From positions 4,824-68,823 of the forward strand of contig DGRX01000005.1 in assembly GCA_002391235.1 (NCBI GenBank): a stretch of DNA of 64,000 nt, in the 5' to 3' direction. Source of the stretch: Treponema sp. UBA4377. Lineage in GTDB: Bacteria; Spirochaetota; Spirochaetia; Treponematales; Treponemataceae. Position 1 is the first letter of the stretch. Each line of letters opens with the position of its first letter. Positions 1-8,229 of the stretch are shown here, piece by piece. The translations under genes were made by a program, and so were the position numbers. Under the pieces are notes generated by a model. It saw only the letters and a program-made list of their open reading frames with translations, ran no database searches and was not told where the DNA came from.

Positions 1-2
1 AT

Positions 3-113
3 TTTATCGAAACACCAACAATCGGAGAAATCCTAAGCGAAGAATTTCTTATGCCACTTGGAATTTCTGCATATAAGCTTGCGCAGGAAATAAATACATA
101 CGCTTACGCGTAA
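3..113 (+). pseudogene. Truncated HigA-family antitoxin (fragment)
   Basis: The reading frame is open from the window edge and gives TPTIGEILSEEFLMPLGISA followed by YKLAQEIN, then stops after a short unrelated tail (TYAYA). This matches the N-terminal helix-turn-helix start of HigA-type addiction-module antidotes, which are normally about 95-105 residues long. Here the recognition helix and everything after it are missing, so the product is unlikely to bind DNA. The true start may lie just left of the window. An attC-like site begins within a few bases of the stop, as expected for a gene cassette. No toxin gene is visible. Confidence 0.55.
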
Positions 114-117
114 TATC

Positions 118-160
118 ACACAACAAAGCTTATGTGGACGCCCACTGCTTGCGGCGCATA
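118..160 (+). other. attC-like integron recombination site 1
   Basis: Directly after the HigA fragment. It contains AAC, then AAGC, then GTGG-ACGC-CCAC, then GCTT. AAGC pairs with GCTT and GTGG pairs with CCAC, with unequal unpaired bases on the two sides, as in folded attC sites. The distal GTTRRRY-type core is degenerate (GCATAGG at the expected place). It is a close relative of the site at 1116-1161, sharing the block AACAAAGCTTAyGTGGACGCC. Assignment to attC is an inference from architecture and cassette context. Confidence 0.5.
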
Positions 161-180
161 GGAAATAATGCGGAGAAAAT

Positions 181-1110
181 ATGATTGGAAAAGTATTTTT
201 ATTTATAAACTTGTGTTTGTTCTCTATGTGTATTTATGCGGAAGGAAAGATTCAAATAAATAATGTTAACGCTTCATCAACCCTTGTGGAAAAAGAAAAG
301 GGCGTTGGCTTTTATGGCTCTAAAAATTTAATAGACAACTCATATAAAAGTTGGGTGGAAGGTGTTGAAGGAGACGGCATAGGTGAAAGTGTTAGTTTTG
401 AATTTGAATCTCCGATTGACATAAAAGGTATTGGAATACGAAACGGATACGGAGATTTACGATTATATTTTGCAAATAATCGTGTAAAACATTTAGAAGT
501 ATATATAAATGATGCTTTTAAAACTTGTTTTCGTCTTGCAGACACATATGATTCTTATGTTTATTCATTTCTGAGATATGATAATGTAAAAAAAATATCG
601 TTTACAATAAAGGATGTGTATAAAGGAACAAAATACCATGATACTTGTTTGAATGAAATTTATTTCTACACGGATTTTGATTATGATGAACCGGAATACA
701 AGGAAGATGATTATACAAAAAAAGTAAAGAATGCCTTTCCAAAATATTCTGAACAATTTGATAAATTGCTTTATTCTGCCGATGGAAATCCATATATTCT
801 TCATCCGATAGATCCGCCGAATGAAAATGATATCTGGTGTTTTAATGATATGGAATTTTATTCATATAAAAATGGAGTCTGGAATTTAAATAATTCCAAT
901 CCGATGTTTAGCTTGCTAAGAAAAGATATTGAATATGCAAAAAACAATAAATATGAAATAGTGTTTTCCTTCGGTCAGGCAAGCGGCTATTCGGAAAATA
1001 TGTATGGATATGTTTTAAAGGTGACAGCTCCATCATACATAGTATATGAATATGATTTTGACGGATATGCCTTTAAAACTCATGATGAAGAAAGAAAATA
1101 TGAAAGATAA
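181..1110 (+). CDS. Exported glycan-binding-like cassette protein, unknown function
   Basis: 309 residues starting with a signal peptide (MIGKVFLFINLCLFSMCIYA) and no lipobox. Residues about 25-165 resemble the discoidin/NADase-type galactose-binding-like fold seen in many treponemal exported proteins: an NNVNASSTL start, a KNLIDNSYKSWVEG segment, a buried strand SVSFEFESPIDIKGIGIRNG and a closing CLNEIYFYTD strand. The C-terminal half is not recognised. The start has GGAG five bases upstream. Base composition is AT-rich, unlike all following genes, and the gene lies alone between two attC-like sites, so it reads as a mobile cassette. Sugar or surface binding is a guess from the fold. Confidence 0.7.
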   Translation: MIGKVFLFINLCLFSMCIYAEGKIQINNVNASSTLVEKEKGVGFYGSKNLIDNSYKSWVEGVEGDGIGESVSFEFESPIDIKGIGIRNGYGDLRLYFANNRVKHLEVYINDAFKTCFRLADTYDSYVYSFLRYDNVKKISFTIKDVYKGTKYHDTCLNEIYFYTDFDYDEPEYKEDDYTKKVKNAFPKYSEQFDKLLYSADGNPYILHPIDPPNENDIWCFNDMEFYSYKNGVWNLNNSNPMFSLLRKDIEYAKNNKYEIVFSFGQASGYSENMYGYVLKVTAPSYIVYEYDFDGYAFKTHDEERKYER

Positions 1111-1115
1111 AAAAC

Positions 1116-1161
1116 GCATAACAAAGCTTACGTGGACGCCGCCCGCTGCTTGGCGTTAAAA
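1116..1161 (+). other. attC-like integron recombination site 2
   Basis: Begins five bases after the cassette gene stop. The R''-like core is GCATAAC and the R'-like core is GTTAAAA (GTT plus purines). Between them AAGC pairs with GCTT, and GTGG pairs with CCGC using one G-T wobble. The layout matches an attC site: outer core pair, inner L pair, apical stem. The AT-rich composition stops at this site, and the stop codon of the minus-strand methyltransferase lies inside the GTTAAAA core, so this may be the edge of a cassette array. No integron integrase is in the window. Confidence 0.55.
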
Positions 1162-1752
1162 GGCGCATTCAACGTAAAGCAAGTCAATCCTGCCTTTGAT
1201 GATTTGGCTCTTGCCGATTTTAAGTCCGTTTTCGCGCAAAAAGGCAAGGTACTCTTCGGCAGTCCATTCGTGGGCGAACTTGATTCCTACAAGGGCCAAT
1301 ATTTTTTGCCACAAATTTTTGGCGCCGCTTTTTCTAAAGATAAAATTGGGGGCGATTAAAAGGCCGTCGTCTTTTAGGACGCGCTTGATTTGCGCCAAAG
1401 CTTTTTGCGGCTCTGGTATTATGTGCAGCGCGTTTGCGATTACAACAAGGTCAAAGGCCTTGTCGGCGTATGGAAGGCTTGTCGCGTCGGCGACTTCAAA
1501 GGTGACGTTTTGCGGAACCTCGCCTTTTTTTGCCGTCTCAATCATATTGGGCGCGAAGTCCGTCGCCACGACGCTTTTGGCCGAAGATGCGATATGCTTT
1601 GCTATCATGCCGGGGCCTGTTGCCAATTCCAAGACTGCCTTTCCTTCCGCGGCGCGCGAAATGTTCTGGTACAAGTAATCGTAAATGTTCTTTTGGCTTT
1701 TCATCGACGCTTCGTAAATCGGCGCGAAAAAGTCCCACACTGTTTTTTTCAT
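1156..1752 (-). CDS. Class I SAM-dependent methyltransferase
   Basis: 198 residues. The SAM-binding motif I is VLELATGPGMIAKHI near residue 40, followed by the acidic strand VVATDFAPNMIE and the motif-III-like region KAFDLVVIANALHIIPEP. This is the Methyltransf_11/UbiE type; the substrate cannot be told. The ATG at 1752 is chosen because AGGAGG lies four bases upstream; a longer reading to 1803 would add residues without a ribosome-binding site. It is the last gene of the minus-strand ABC/methyltransferase run, and its stop overlaps attC-like site 2. Confidence 0.85.
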   Translation of the reverse strand: MKKTVWDFFAPIYEASMKSQKNIYDYLYQNISRAAEGKAVLELATGPGMIAKHIASSAKSVVATDFAPNMIETAKKGEVPQNVTFEVADATSLPYADKAFDLVVIANALHIIPEPQKALAQIKRVLKDDGLLIAPNFIFRKSGAKNLWQKILALVGIKFAHEWTAEEYLAFLRENGLKIGKSQIIKGRIDLLYVECAF

Positions 1753-1781
1753 CGTTCCTCCTTGGCGCGCGCCGGCGCTTT

Positions 1782-2368
1782 TTACTTTTTCGCGATGACG
1801 CAAAAAAGGTTTCCGTTTTGGGCCAGCGTAGCGGAAGTAAATCCCGCGCCAAGCAAAAGCGCCTTTATCTCTTGCGCCGTCCGCCGCTTCATGCAGGGAA
1901 CCTTCTTTTCCCAGTCAATCTTTGGGTCGCCGTAATTGTTCACGACCGCAAAGGCCGCGCCGTCTTTTAGAACCCGGCGGACTTCCTTGAATCCGCGCTC
2001 GATGTCCTTCCAAAAAAATACGGTTTCAAAGGCTGTCACAAAGTCAAGCTGATCGTCCGAAAAGGGCAGGGCGTCCGCGCTCGCTTGCAAGATTTCGCAA
2101 CGGCTTAAAGGCGCGGCCTTGTTGACCTTACGCTCTCTTCCGAAATGTCCAAGCCCCAAACTTTTGCGGCGGCGGATTTTTGCAAAAGGCGCTTTATGTT
2201 GTAGCCGCCTCCGCAACCGATGTCCGCGATTTGCCCTTCTTGCGGAACGTCAAAAAGGCTAAAAGCCCACTTTGCCATCGGAAGGCGCTCGCGTTCCATC
2301 GCCACAAGCATAAGGCGGCCAAGAAAGCCGCGCGGGTGTCCAAAATTGTCCGTGAATGACGCTACCAT
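1782..2368 (-). pseudogene. SAM-dependent methyltransferase broken by a -1 frameshift
   Basis: Two overlapping frames together make one methyltransferase. The first (from ATG 2368) carries QIADIGCGGGYNIKRLL and VWGLDISEESV and then runs into an early stop. The second continues with KVNKAAPLSRCEILQASADA, LPFSDDQLDFVTAFETVFFW and VLKDGAAFAVVNNYG to a stop at 1782. The frames join at about 2126-2132, where one missing base explains the break. The start codon overlaps the end of the upstream LCM-type gene by 7 bases. This could be a true pseudogene, a phase-variable site or a sequencing error; no long homopolymer is present to favour slippage. Confidence 0.75.
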
Positions 2369-3174
2369 GAGAACCTTGCCCAGCGGTCATTCATTTTTGG
2401 AAGCAGCGCGGCGAAGAGCCAGCCGCGGAACGAATGTTTTTTCATTTCTTCGTTAAAGCTACGCTCTTCCACAAGCGTCATGCCGGGACAGAGCGCGGCG
2501 ATTTCTTGTCCGCTCCAGGTTCCGCTTTTAAAAACCGCGTTAGTCGCCTTTACGGTGTCGTGGTACTTTTGGTTTTTGACCATCATCGGGTTGTTTTGCT
2601 CTGCGATTAAAGTTCCGCTTGGAAAATTTTCCTTTAGGACTTTAAGGAGCGTGGCGATTTCGTCAAGCGTAAAATACATGAAAAGTCCTTCCGCCAAAAA
2701 TAGGACGGGAGCCTTTTGGGGGCCGCCGCGCTTTTTGATTTCTTCTTTCACCGCTTGCGTCCAGCCGTCTGCCAAGACGCTTCCTTCTATCATTTGAACT
2801 CGCTCGCGCTCTTTAAAAACTTTTTTGCGGACCGCGATTGAATCCGGCAAGTCTAGGTCGAACCAAAATATTTTTCCGTTGTCCACGCGGCTAAAGCGGT
2901 TGTCAAAGCCCGCGCCCATGTTGACGATTACAGCTTCCGGGTTTTGCGCGATAAAATCCTTTGCCATGCGGTCAAGCATCACGGTGCGGGCGATGACTCC
3001 CTCGTGGCTCAAAAATTTGTCGTAGGGCTCAGGATTGATTCCAAGCGCCTCAATCATTTGTACGGCAACCTCGTCCTTTACGCGGGCGTTTGGCCTGAGG
3101 CTTTCGCTGGCCTTTATCGCGACGGGGATGAGCGCCGTTGTCTGAACGTCTCCAAGCTTTAGTTCCATATCCAT
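2362..3174 (-). CDS. LCM-family (leucine carboxyl methyltransferase-like) SAM methyltransferase
   Basis: About 270 residues. The family pattern is clear: an N-terminal region with VQTTALIPVAIKASES and RVKDEVAVQMIEALG, the glycine motif VIVNMGAGFDNRFSRVD, the acidic strand IFWFDLDLPDSIAVRKK, and VLFLAEGLFMYFTLDEI. Relatives act as O- or carboxyl-methyltransferases on small molecules. There are two in-frame ATGs; AGGAGA sits one base before the ATG at 3174 and seven before the ATG at 3168, so 3168 may be the real start. It follows the ABC pair in the same direction and overlaps the next methyltransferase, which suggests joint methylation of one compound. Confidence 0.85.
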   Translation of the reverse strand: MDMELKLGDVQTTALIPVAIKASESLRPNARVKDEVAVQMIEALGINPEPYDKFLSHEGVIARTVMLDRMAKDFIAQNPEAVIVNMGAGFDNRFSRVDNGKIFWFDLDLPDSIAVRKKVFKERERVQMIEGSVLADGWTQAVKEEIKKRGGPQKAPVLFLAEGLFMYFTLDEIATLLKVLKENFPSGTLIAEQNNPMMVKNQKYHDTVKATNAVFKSGTWSGQEIAALCPGMTLVEERSFNEEMKKHSFRGWLFAALLPKMNDRWARFSW

Positions 3175-3192
3175 TTCTCCTATGTCGAGCCG

Positions 3193-4968
3193 CTAGATTT
3201 TCCAAGACACCGCTTGCTTTCTTGAGTCGATGAAGCGCGAGTATATGCCGCCGGACTTGGCGAGCGTCCTGTGCTTTCCTTGCTCGGCGATTTTTCCCTT
3301 GTCGATGACGATTATTTGATCCGCGTCGCGCACGGTCTTTAGCCTGTGCGCTATCATTATGACGGTCTTTTCTTTTGTAAGCTCCGAGACGGCGGCCATA
3401 AGGTCGCGCTCGTTTTCGGGGTCCACGTTGGCGGTGGCTTCGTCAAGAATGATTATCGGGGCGTTTTTCATGATCGCGCGCGCGATTGATACGCGCTGCT
3501 TTTCGCCGCCGCTTAACGAAGCGCCGCCTTCGCCGATCACCGTGTCGTAGCCGTTTGGAAGCGCCGAGATAAAGTCGTGGCAGCAAGCCTTTTTTGCGGC
3601 GGCGATGACATCCTTCATCGGAGCGCTGGGATTTCCAAAGCGGATGTTGTTGGCGATTGTGTCATGGAAAAGATAGACATTTTGGAATACAAAGCTGAAG
3701 TTTGCCATAAGCTCGTCCATGCTCCAGTCGCGGACGTCAACGCCGCCCAAGGTTACGCTTCCCTTGTCCACGTCCCAAAAGCGCGAAAGCAAGTGGCAGA
3801 GCGTGGTCTTTCCGCCGCCGGAAGGGCCTACAATCGCGACCTTTGAACGCTCCGGTATTTGGAGCGAAACGCCGTCGATGATTTTCTTTTTGTCGTAGGC
3901 AAAGCTGATGTCGTTCGCGCTTATGTCGAGCGGGGCGTTGCGTCGCTCGCGGGCTGCTGGCAATAACGGGTGTCCCCGGCCTTCAATGTCCATAAGCGGA
4001 ATGTCCAAAATCGCCTGGGCCTTTTGAACGCCGATGTCGATGACGCGAAGGAGCGCCGAGTAGTTTCCGCCGGCTTCTAGCGCGGCAAAAAGCATGTAGG
4101 AACAAATCAGCATGACCGCGCACTTTTCCAGCGGCATCGAGCCGTTTAGGTAAAACCAAATCGAAGCGAGCGCGATGGCAACGCCCGAAAATTTTGACAC
4201 GATGGACTGAATCGCCGAGATCGGAATGCAGCGCATTTCCATTTTTATGCAAACTTTTTTGGCGCGGTCGATGACGGCGTTCAATTCCTTGCTGCGCTTT
4301 CCGGTAAGGTTGTAGGCCTTGACTTCGGCGATTCCCTGGATGTGCTCCAAAACTTTTTCAATCTGCGCTTCGTCGGCCAAAGATTTTTCCATCGATGCGC
4401 CTCGGACTGCAAGGCGCATGAAAACGTTCACAAACTGAAAGGCGCAAAAGCCCGCCGTCGCGATAAGCGCTATCCGCCAGTCAAAGAAAAAAATCATCAC
4501 GATGATAAGCGCGGAATCCAAAAGGCCTTGCATCACAAGCATGACGGCTCTTGTGGCAACGTCGCCCATAAGCTCCATCGTGTTTGTCGTCACGCTTGTG
4601 ATTTGTCCAAGAGAGTTTTGGTTAAAGTATCCCATCGGAACGTAGCGCAAATGCTCGGCGATTTGGATTCGCTTTTGAGCGCAAGTCCTGTAGCCGCCTT
4701 CTGTCTGCCACATCGAAACGTTTTTCTTTGTGACAATCGCCGCGGCCACGCTAAAGGCCATTATGCCAAAGGAAAGCCAAATCGTTTTCGCGCTAAAGGC
4801 TTCGGTTCCCGTGGCCGCGCGAATCACGCCCTGCATCATTACCGCGATGGCGGCGATTCTAAGCGCCATAAAAAATGAATTCACTACGCCCAAGGCAATC
4901 GCCGCGTAAAACTTATTGCGGTTTTCCTTGTCGCAAAAATCAAAGAATCTTTTTAGTATCTCAAACAT
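3193..4968 (-). CDS. ABC transporter half-molecule, permease fused to ATPase (partner B)
   Basis: 591 residues: about six membrane segments in residues 20-310, then a nucleotide-binding domain with Walker A GPSGGGKTT, a Q-loop in FSFVFQNVYLFHD, signature SLSGGEKQR, Walker B IIILDEATANVDPENE and a switch His in IAHRLKT. This is the type IV (exporter-fold) class. The DPENE sequence after Walker B recalls the YbtP/YbtQ-IrtA/IrtB group, which import metal-chelate complexes in spite of the exporter fold; that link is an inference. It pairs with the 5076-6830 gene as a probable heterodimer. A ribosome-binding site GGAGG precedes the ATG, and just upstream is copy 1 of the covarying leader element. 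Confidence 0.85.
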   Translation of the reverse strand: MFEILKRFFDFCDKENRNKFYAAIALGVVNSFFMALRIAAIAVMMQGVIRAATGTEAFSAKTIWLSFGIMAFSVAAAIVTKKNVSMWQTEGGYRTCAQKRIQIAEHLRYVPMGYFNQNSLGQITSVTTNTMELMGDVATRAVMLVMQGLLDSALIIVMIFFFDWRIALIATAGFCAFQFVNVFMRLAVRGASMEKSLADEAQIEKVLEHIQGIAEVKAYNLTGKRSKELNAVIDRAKKVCIKMEMRCIPISAIQSIVSKFSGVAIALASIWFYLNGSMPLEKCAVMLICSYMLFAALEAGGNYSALLRVIDIGVQKAQAILDIPLMDIEGRGHPLLPAARERRNAPLDISANDISFAYDKKKIIDGVSLQIPERSKVAIVGPSGGGKTTLCHLLSRFWDVDKGSVTLGGVDVRDWSMDELMANFSFVFQNVYLFHDTIANNIRFGNPSAPMKDVIAAAKKACCHDFISALPNGYDTVIGEGGASLSGGEKQRVSIARAIMKNAPIIILDEATANVDPENERDLMAAVSELTKEKTVIMIAHRLKTVRDADQIIVIDKGKIAEQGKHRTLAKSGGIYSRFIDSRKQAVSWKI

Positions 4969-4982
4969 TTGTTTTACCTCCG

Positions 4983-5034
4983 TTACGGCTGTTCGCGCGA
5001 GCGTTGCAAGCGCGAATGTTGCCGCTTATGCGGC
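4983..5034 (-). repeat. Covarying hairpin leader element, copy 1
   Basis: Read on the minus strand: GCCGC-ATAA-GCGGC, then CAACA, then inner arms TTCGCGC and GCGCGAA around a TTGCAACGCTC loop, then CAGCCGT. The element ends a few bases before the GGAGG of the ABC gene starting at 4968. GCGGC can pair either with the preceding GCCGC or with the following GCCGT (one G-U), giving two competing folds. Copies lie at 9057-9110 and 40780-40826. Confidence 0.75.
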
Positions 5035-5075
5035 GCCTATCGATTTTTGGCTTGCCGCCGATTGTTTCGCCGCTA

Positions 5076-6830
5076 TTACTCGTCTTTGGCGCTGATGTGC
5101 GCTTCCCACATGGCTTTGTAAAGGCCGCGCTTTCGCAAAAGCTGTTCGTGCGTTCCAAAAGAGTCAATCGCTCCGTCCTTTATGACGTAAATCATGTCCG
5201 CGTCGCGAATCGTGCTAAGGCGGTGCGCGATTACAATCAATGTTTTTCCTTTGACAAGCCGCGCGACGCTTTCTTGGATTACGGCCTCGTTTTCGGGGTC
5301 GGTGTAGGCCGTCGCTTCGTCCAAGATTACAATCGGCGCGTCCTTCATCATCGCGCGGGCGATGGCGATTCTCTGCCGTTCGCCGCCTGACAAATGCGCG
5401 CCGCTTCCGCCTACAATCGTGTCGTAGCCTTTTTCCAGCGACATGATAAAGTCGTGGCAGCCGGATTTTTTCGCCATCGCCTCGACCTCTTTGTCGCTCG
5501 CGCCGGGCCGGCCAAGGCGAATGTTGTCGCGCACGCTCATGTCGAACAAAAAGTTGTTCTGGCTTACGTAGGCCACGCGGCGGTTGTATTCCTCAAGCGA
5601 AAGGTCTTTTATGTTTACTCCGCCGATTTCCACGCTGCCGGAATCCACGTCCCAAAGCGAGGCGATAAGGCGCGCCAATGTTGACTTTCCGCTTCCGCTT
5701 GGGCCCACAAAAGCCGCGCAAGAGCCTTGCGGAATTTTCAGGCTCACGCCGTGAATGACTTCGCCGCCGCGGCCTTCTTGGCCTTCTTTGTGGTAGCTAA
5801 AGCGGACGTCGCGCAATTCAATCGAATTGTCGGCGGGCTTCTTTTTGTCAGCGCTTGGCCTTTCAAGCTCCTTCATGTCCATAATCGCGCCGACTTCGCC
5901 AAAGATGACCGTTGCCTTGGCTATGTCGTCGTGGTAGGAGTAAACGGTCAAAAGCGGCTGGATCACGCTCATCGACAAAATGATGATTGAGATAAAGTCG
6001 ACGGCGGAAAGCGTTCCGCGCAAAAACAAAAAGCCGCCGATTGGAAGGACAGAAAGCAGCGTTGAAGGCGCGATTACAAAGGCGATTGTGAATGGCCAAA
6101 TGCAGTCGCGCATCCATTCGACAAAACAGTCGGAGCCTTCCTTTGCCGCCACGACAAAGCGCTCGTACGAAGACTTGGCCTTTCCGAAGGCCTTTATGAC
6201 TTCGATTCCGTTTATGTATTCAACTGCGGTGTCGTTTAGAATTTTTGTTTTTTCGATTGCGTTTTGGAATCTCTCTGTCATGTTGACCATCATAAAGGAC
6301 GCGGAAATTATTCCGACAGGAAGCGTGGCAAGCGAGGCAAGGCCCATCCTCCAGTCAAGATGAAAGAGCCAGACGAACATCAAGAGCGGAAGGACAAGGT
6401 TCGATGTCCATTCGGGAAGAATGTGGGCCAGCGTCGTTTCCATGCTGTCGATTCTTTCTATTAAAATGCTTTTTAGACTTCCCGAAGGCATGTCCAATAC
6501 GCTTCCAAGCGGAACGCGCGAAAGCTTGTCGCAAAGCCTTTTTCGGATGTTGGCCAAAACATTGAAGGTGGCGATGTGGCTTAAGCTTGTGGAAACCATG
6601 TGGAAGAGCGCGTTCCCAACCCAAAAGGCCGCGATTGCAAGGCACTCGTTAAAGTAAACGCTCCATTCGCGCTCACCCGAAAGCAGCTTTTTCACTATGT
6701 CCGCGATTAAAATGTAGGGCGCGATCGCGCAGGCCACGCAAAGCAAGGCAAAGAAGACGCTCAAAAAATACGCGGCCTTTTTTTCGCCCGCGAACGAAAA
6801 TATCCAATTTAACAATGACTTTTTTTTCAT
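5076..6830 (-). CDS. ABC transporter half-molecule, permease fused to ATPase (partner A)
   Basis: 584 residues: N-terminal membrane domain to about residue 310, then an ATPase with Walker A GPSGSGKST, signature HLSGGERQR, Walker B IVILDEATAYTDPENE and AHRLSTIRDAD. The phrase LDEATAYTDPENE is close to that of YbtP/IrtA-type siderophore transporters, but multidrug or peptide export is equally possible. The ATG has GGAG seven bases upstream. It lies 31 bases after the barrel gene and ahead of its partner and three methyltransferases, so all are likely co-transcribed. Confidence 0.85.
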   Translation of the reverse strand: MKKKSLLNWIFSFAGEKKAAYFLSVFFALLCVACAIAPYILIADIVKKLLSGEREWSVYFNECLAIAAFWVGNALFHMVSTSLSHIATFNVLANIRKRLCDKLSRVPLGSVLDMPSGSLKSILIERIDSMETTLAHILPEWTSNLVLPLLMFVWLFHLDWRMGLASLATLPVGIISASFMMVNMTERFQNAIEKTKILNDTAVEYINGIEVIKAFGKAKSSYERFVVAAKEGSDCFVEWMRDCIWPFTIAFVIAPSTLLSVLPIGGFLFLRGTLSAVDFISIIILSMSVIQPLLTVYSYHDDIAKATVIFGEVGAIMDMKELERPSADKKKPADNSIELRDVRFSYHKEGQEGRGGEVIHGVSLKIPQGSCAAFVGPSGSGKSTLARLIASLWDVDSGSVEIGGVNIKDLSLEEYNRRVAYVSQNNFLFDMSVRDNIRLGRPGASDKEVEAMAKKSGCHDFIMSLEKGYDTIVGGSGAHLSGGERQRIAIARAMMKDAPIVILDEATAYTDPENEAVIQESVARLVKGKTLIVIAHRLSTIRDADMIYVIKDGAIDSFGTHEQLLRKRGLYKAMWEAHISAKDE

Positions 6831-6861
6831 AAAAATCTCCGTTGATCCTTCAACATTACGA

Positions 6862-8229
6862 CTAAAAGTTATACTCCGCTTTTAGCCAAATTGCGCTAAG
6901 CTCTTGGTAAGCTCCGTAAAAGCCTTTTTTGTCTTTGTCAGGTCCGTTGATGAATAAGTCCGAGCCAAGCGAAAGCGCGATGCTGTCTGTCAAGCTGTAT
7001 TTGGCTTGAACTTTTATCATGCTGTCAAAATCGTTCAGGCCAAAAAGCCAGGCAAGCGAAATGTCAAGCGTTTCCTGGAAAAAGGCCTTTGAAACGCTTA
7101 GGCTTGTTTGGTGCCTGTAAGAGTCGCGGTCCAAGTGGCTTGAACCGTCAAGGAGCGCGTCCAAATAATATTGGCCGGTAATAGTCCAGCCGCTTGGAGT
7201 CCAGTCAAAGCCCGCCAAGGCGACAAGCTGCGTTTTTTCGCGGAACTTTTCCGCGCCCATAAGCTGTTCCTTCGCGCTCGCGGCGAATGTTCTTTGCGGA
7301 AAGACCGCGGCTTCAAGCCTAAGAACGACTTCCTTTATCGGAATCGCGGCGTCCGCTCCGACCATCAGCATTCTCTTGTAAGAGCCGTTGACCGAAAGCG
7401 CTTGCGGATTTCCGACTGAGTCCCGGACAAGCTTGTACGCAAGGCAAGGCTCGCGGTCAAAGCCGTAAAATCCGTAGAGCGAAAAATCCGCGAACGGAAA
7501 GAATGCCGCAAGCCGCGCGGCGAATTCGCTGTTTTCAAGCGAAAGGCCCGGAAGTTCAAAGTTGCCTTTTGCCACTTGCGCGACAGGAATCGCTCCGCCC
7601 GCGCCAAGCGAAACGCTTTTTGGAATCATCACTTTTTTGAGCGGATTTTTTTCGGCGAGGGGCAGGGCGCTTGGCGCAAAGAATGGAATCCAGTAAGCGT
7701 CAAAAAAAAACGCGTCGTTTTTGAACGTAAGCCGCGCCGCGTCAACGCTTAGGCGGCTGTCGGCGTATTCGCGCGCTAAAATCGTGTTTTCGTCCTTGGC
7801 GCAAAGAATGTCGGCCACTTGAAGGCCGTCAGCCTTTCCCCAGGCGGTCGACTGCCGCCCGATTCGCAGGGCCCAAAAGCCGCCGTCGTAGTCCATCCAG
7901 GCTTCCTTTAGTCGCAGGCGGAAGTCGCCGTTGTCGGAAACAAAGTCCGCCGCTTGGAATGACGACTGGCTTCCGATCGCGTCGCCCATCAAAAAGCCGT
8001 CGATAAAGGCCGAAGAATCGCCTTCGTAGATTTTTAGAGAGCCGTCAAGCCGCAGGTTTCCCAACAAAAAGCCGCCCGCGTTCTTTTTGTCAAAGCCAAG
8101 CCCAACTCCCGCAAGGCCTTGAATTTTTCCTGACGGCGAGAAGTCAACTGCCCAAGCGCTGCGCGGCGCGGCTGTGTTTGCAAGAGCCAGCGCGGCGAAA
8201 AGCGAAAAGGCGGCGGCGAGTTTTTTCAT
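6862..8229 (-). CDS. Putative outer-membrane beta-barrel protein of the RND/LolA-like operon
   Basis: 455 residues with a clean signal peptide (MKKLAAAFSLFAALALANTA, cleavage near AWA). The body is made of alternating short amphipathic strands with aromatic girdles, for example DFSLYGFYGFDRE, GWTITGQYYLDALLD and a final aromatic strand SAIWLKAEYNF ending in Phe, as is usual for outer-membrane barrels. It overlaps the LolA-like gene by four bases (ATGA), so the two are translationally coupled. A role as the outer-membrane partner of the RND/LolA-like pair is inferred from position. The exact family (DUF1302-like or another) is not certain. Confidence 0.75.
   Translation of the reverse strand: MKKLAAAFSLFAALALANTAAPRSAWAVDFSPSGKIQGLAGVGLGFDKKNAGGFLLGNLRLDGSLKIYEGDSSAFIDGFLMGDAIGSQSSFQAADFVSDNGDFRLRLKEAWMDYDGGFWALRIGRQSTAWGKADGLQVADILCAKDENTILAREYADSRLSVDAARLTFKNDAFFFDAYWIPFFAPSALPLAEKNPLKKVMIPKSVSLGAGGAIPVAQVAKGNFELPGLSLENSEFAARLAAFFPFADFSLYGFYGFDREPCLAYKLVRDSVGNPQALSVNGSYKRMLMVGADAAIPIKEVVLRLEAAVFPQRTFAASAKEQLMGAEKFREKTQLVALAGFDWTPSGWTITGQYYLDALLDGSSHLDRDSYRHQTSLSVSKAFFQETLDISLAWLFGLNDFDSMIKVQAKYSLTDSIALSLGSDLFINGPDKDKKGFYGAYQELSAIWLKAEYNF

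Noticed and set aside
1782..2368. Two separate small genes
   Set aside because: The two frames carry complementary halves of one methyltransferase fold and overlap at the break, so a frameshift explains them better.
4342..4878. Long plus-strand open frame antisense to the ABC gene
   Set aside because: It is a shadow frame with basic, low-complexity product; the minus-strand frame has all ABC motifs. The same holds for other long antisense frames, such as 8178-9050 and 10583-11392.
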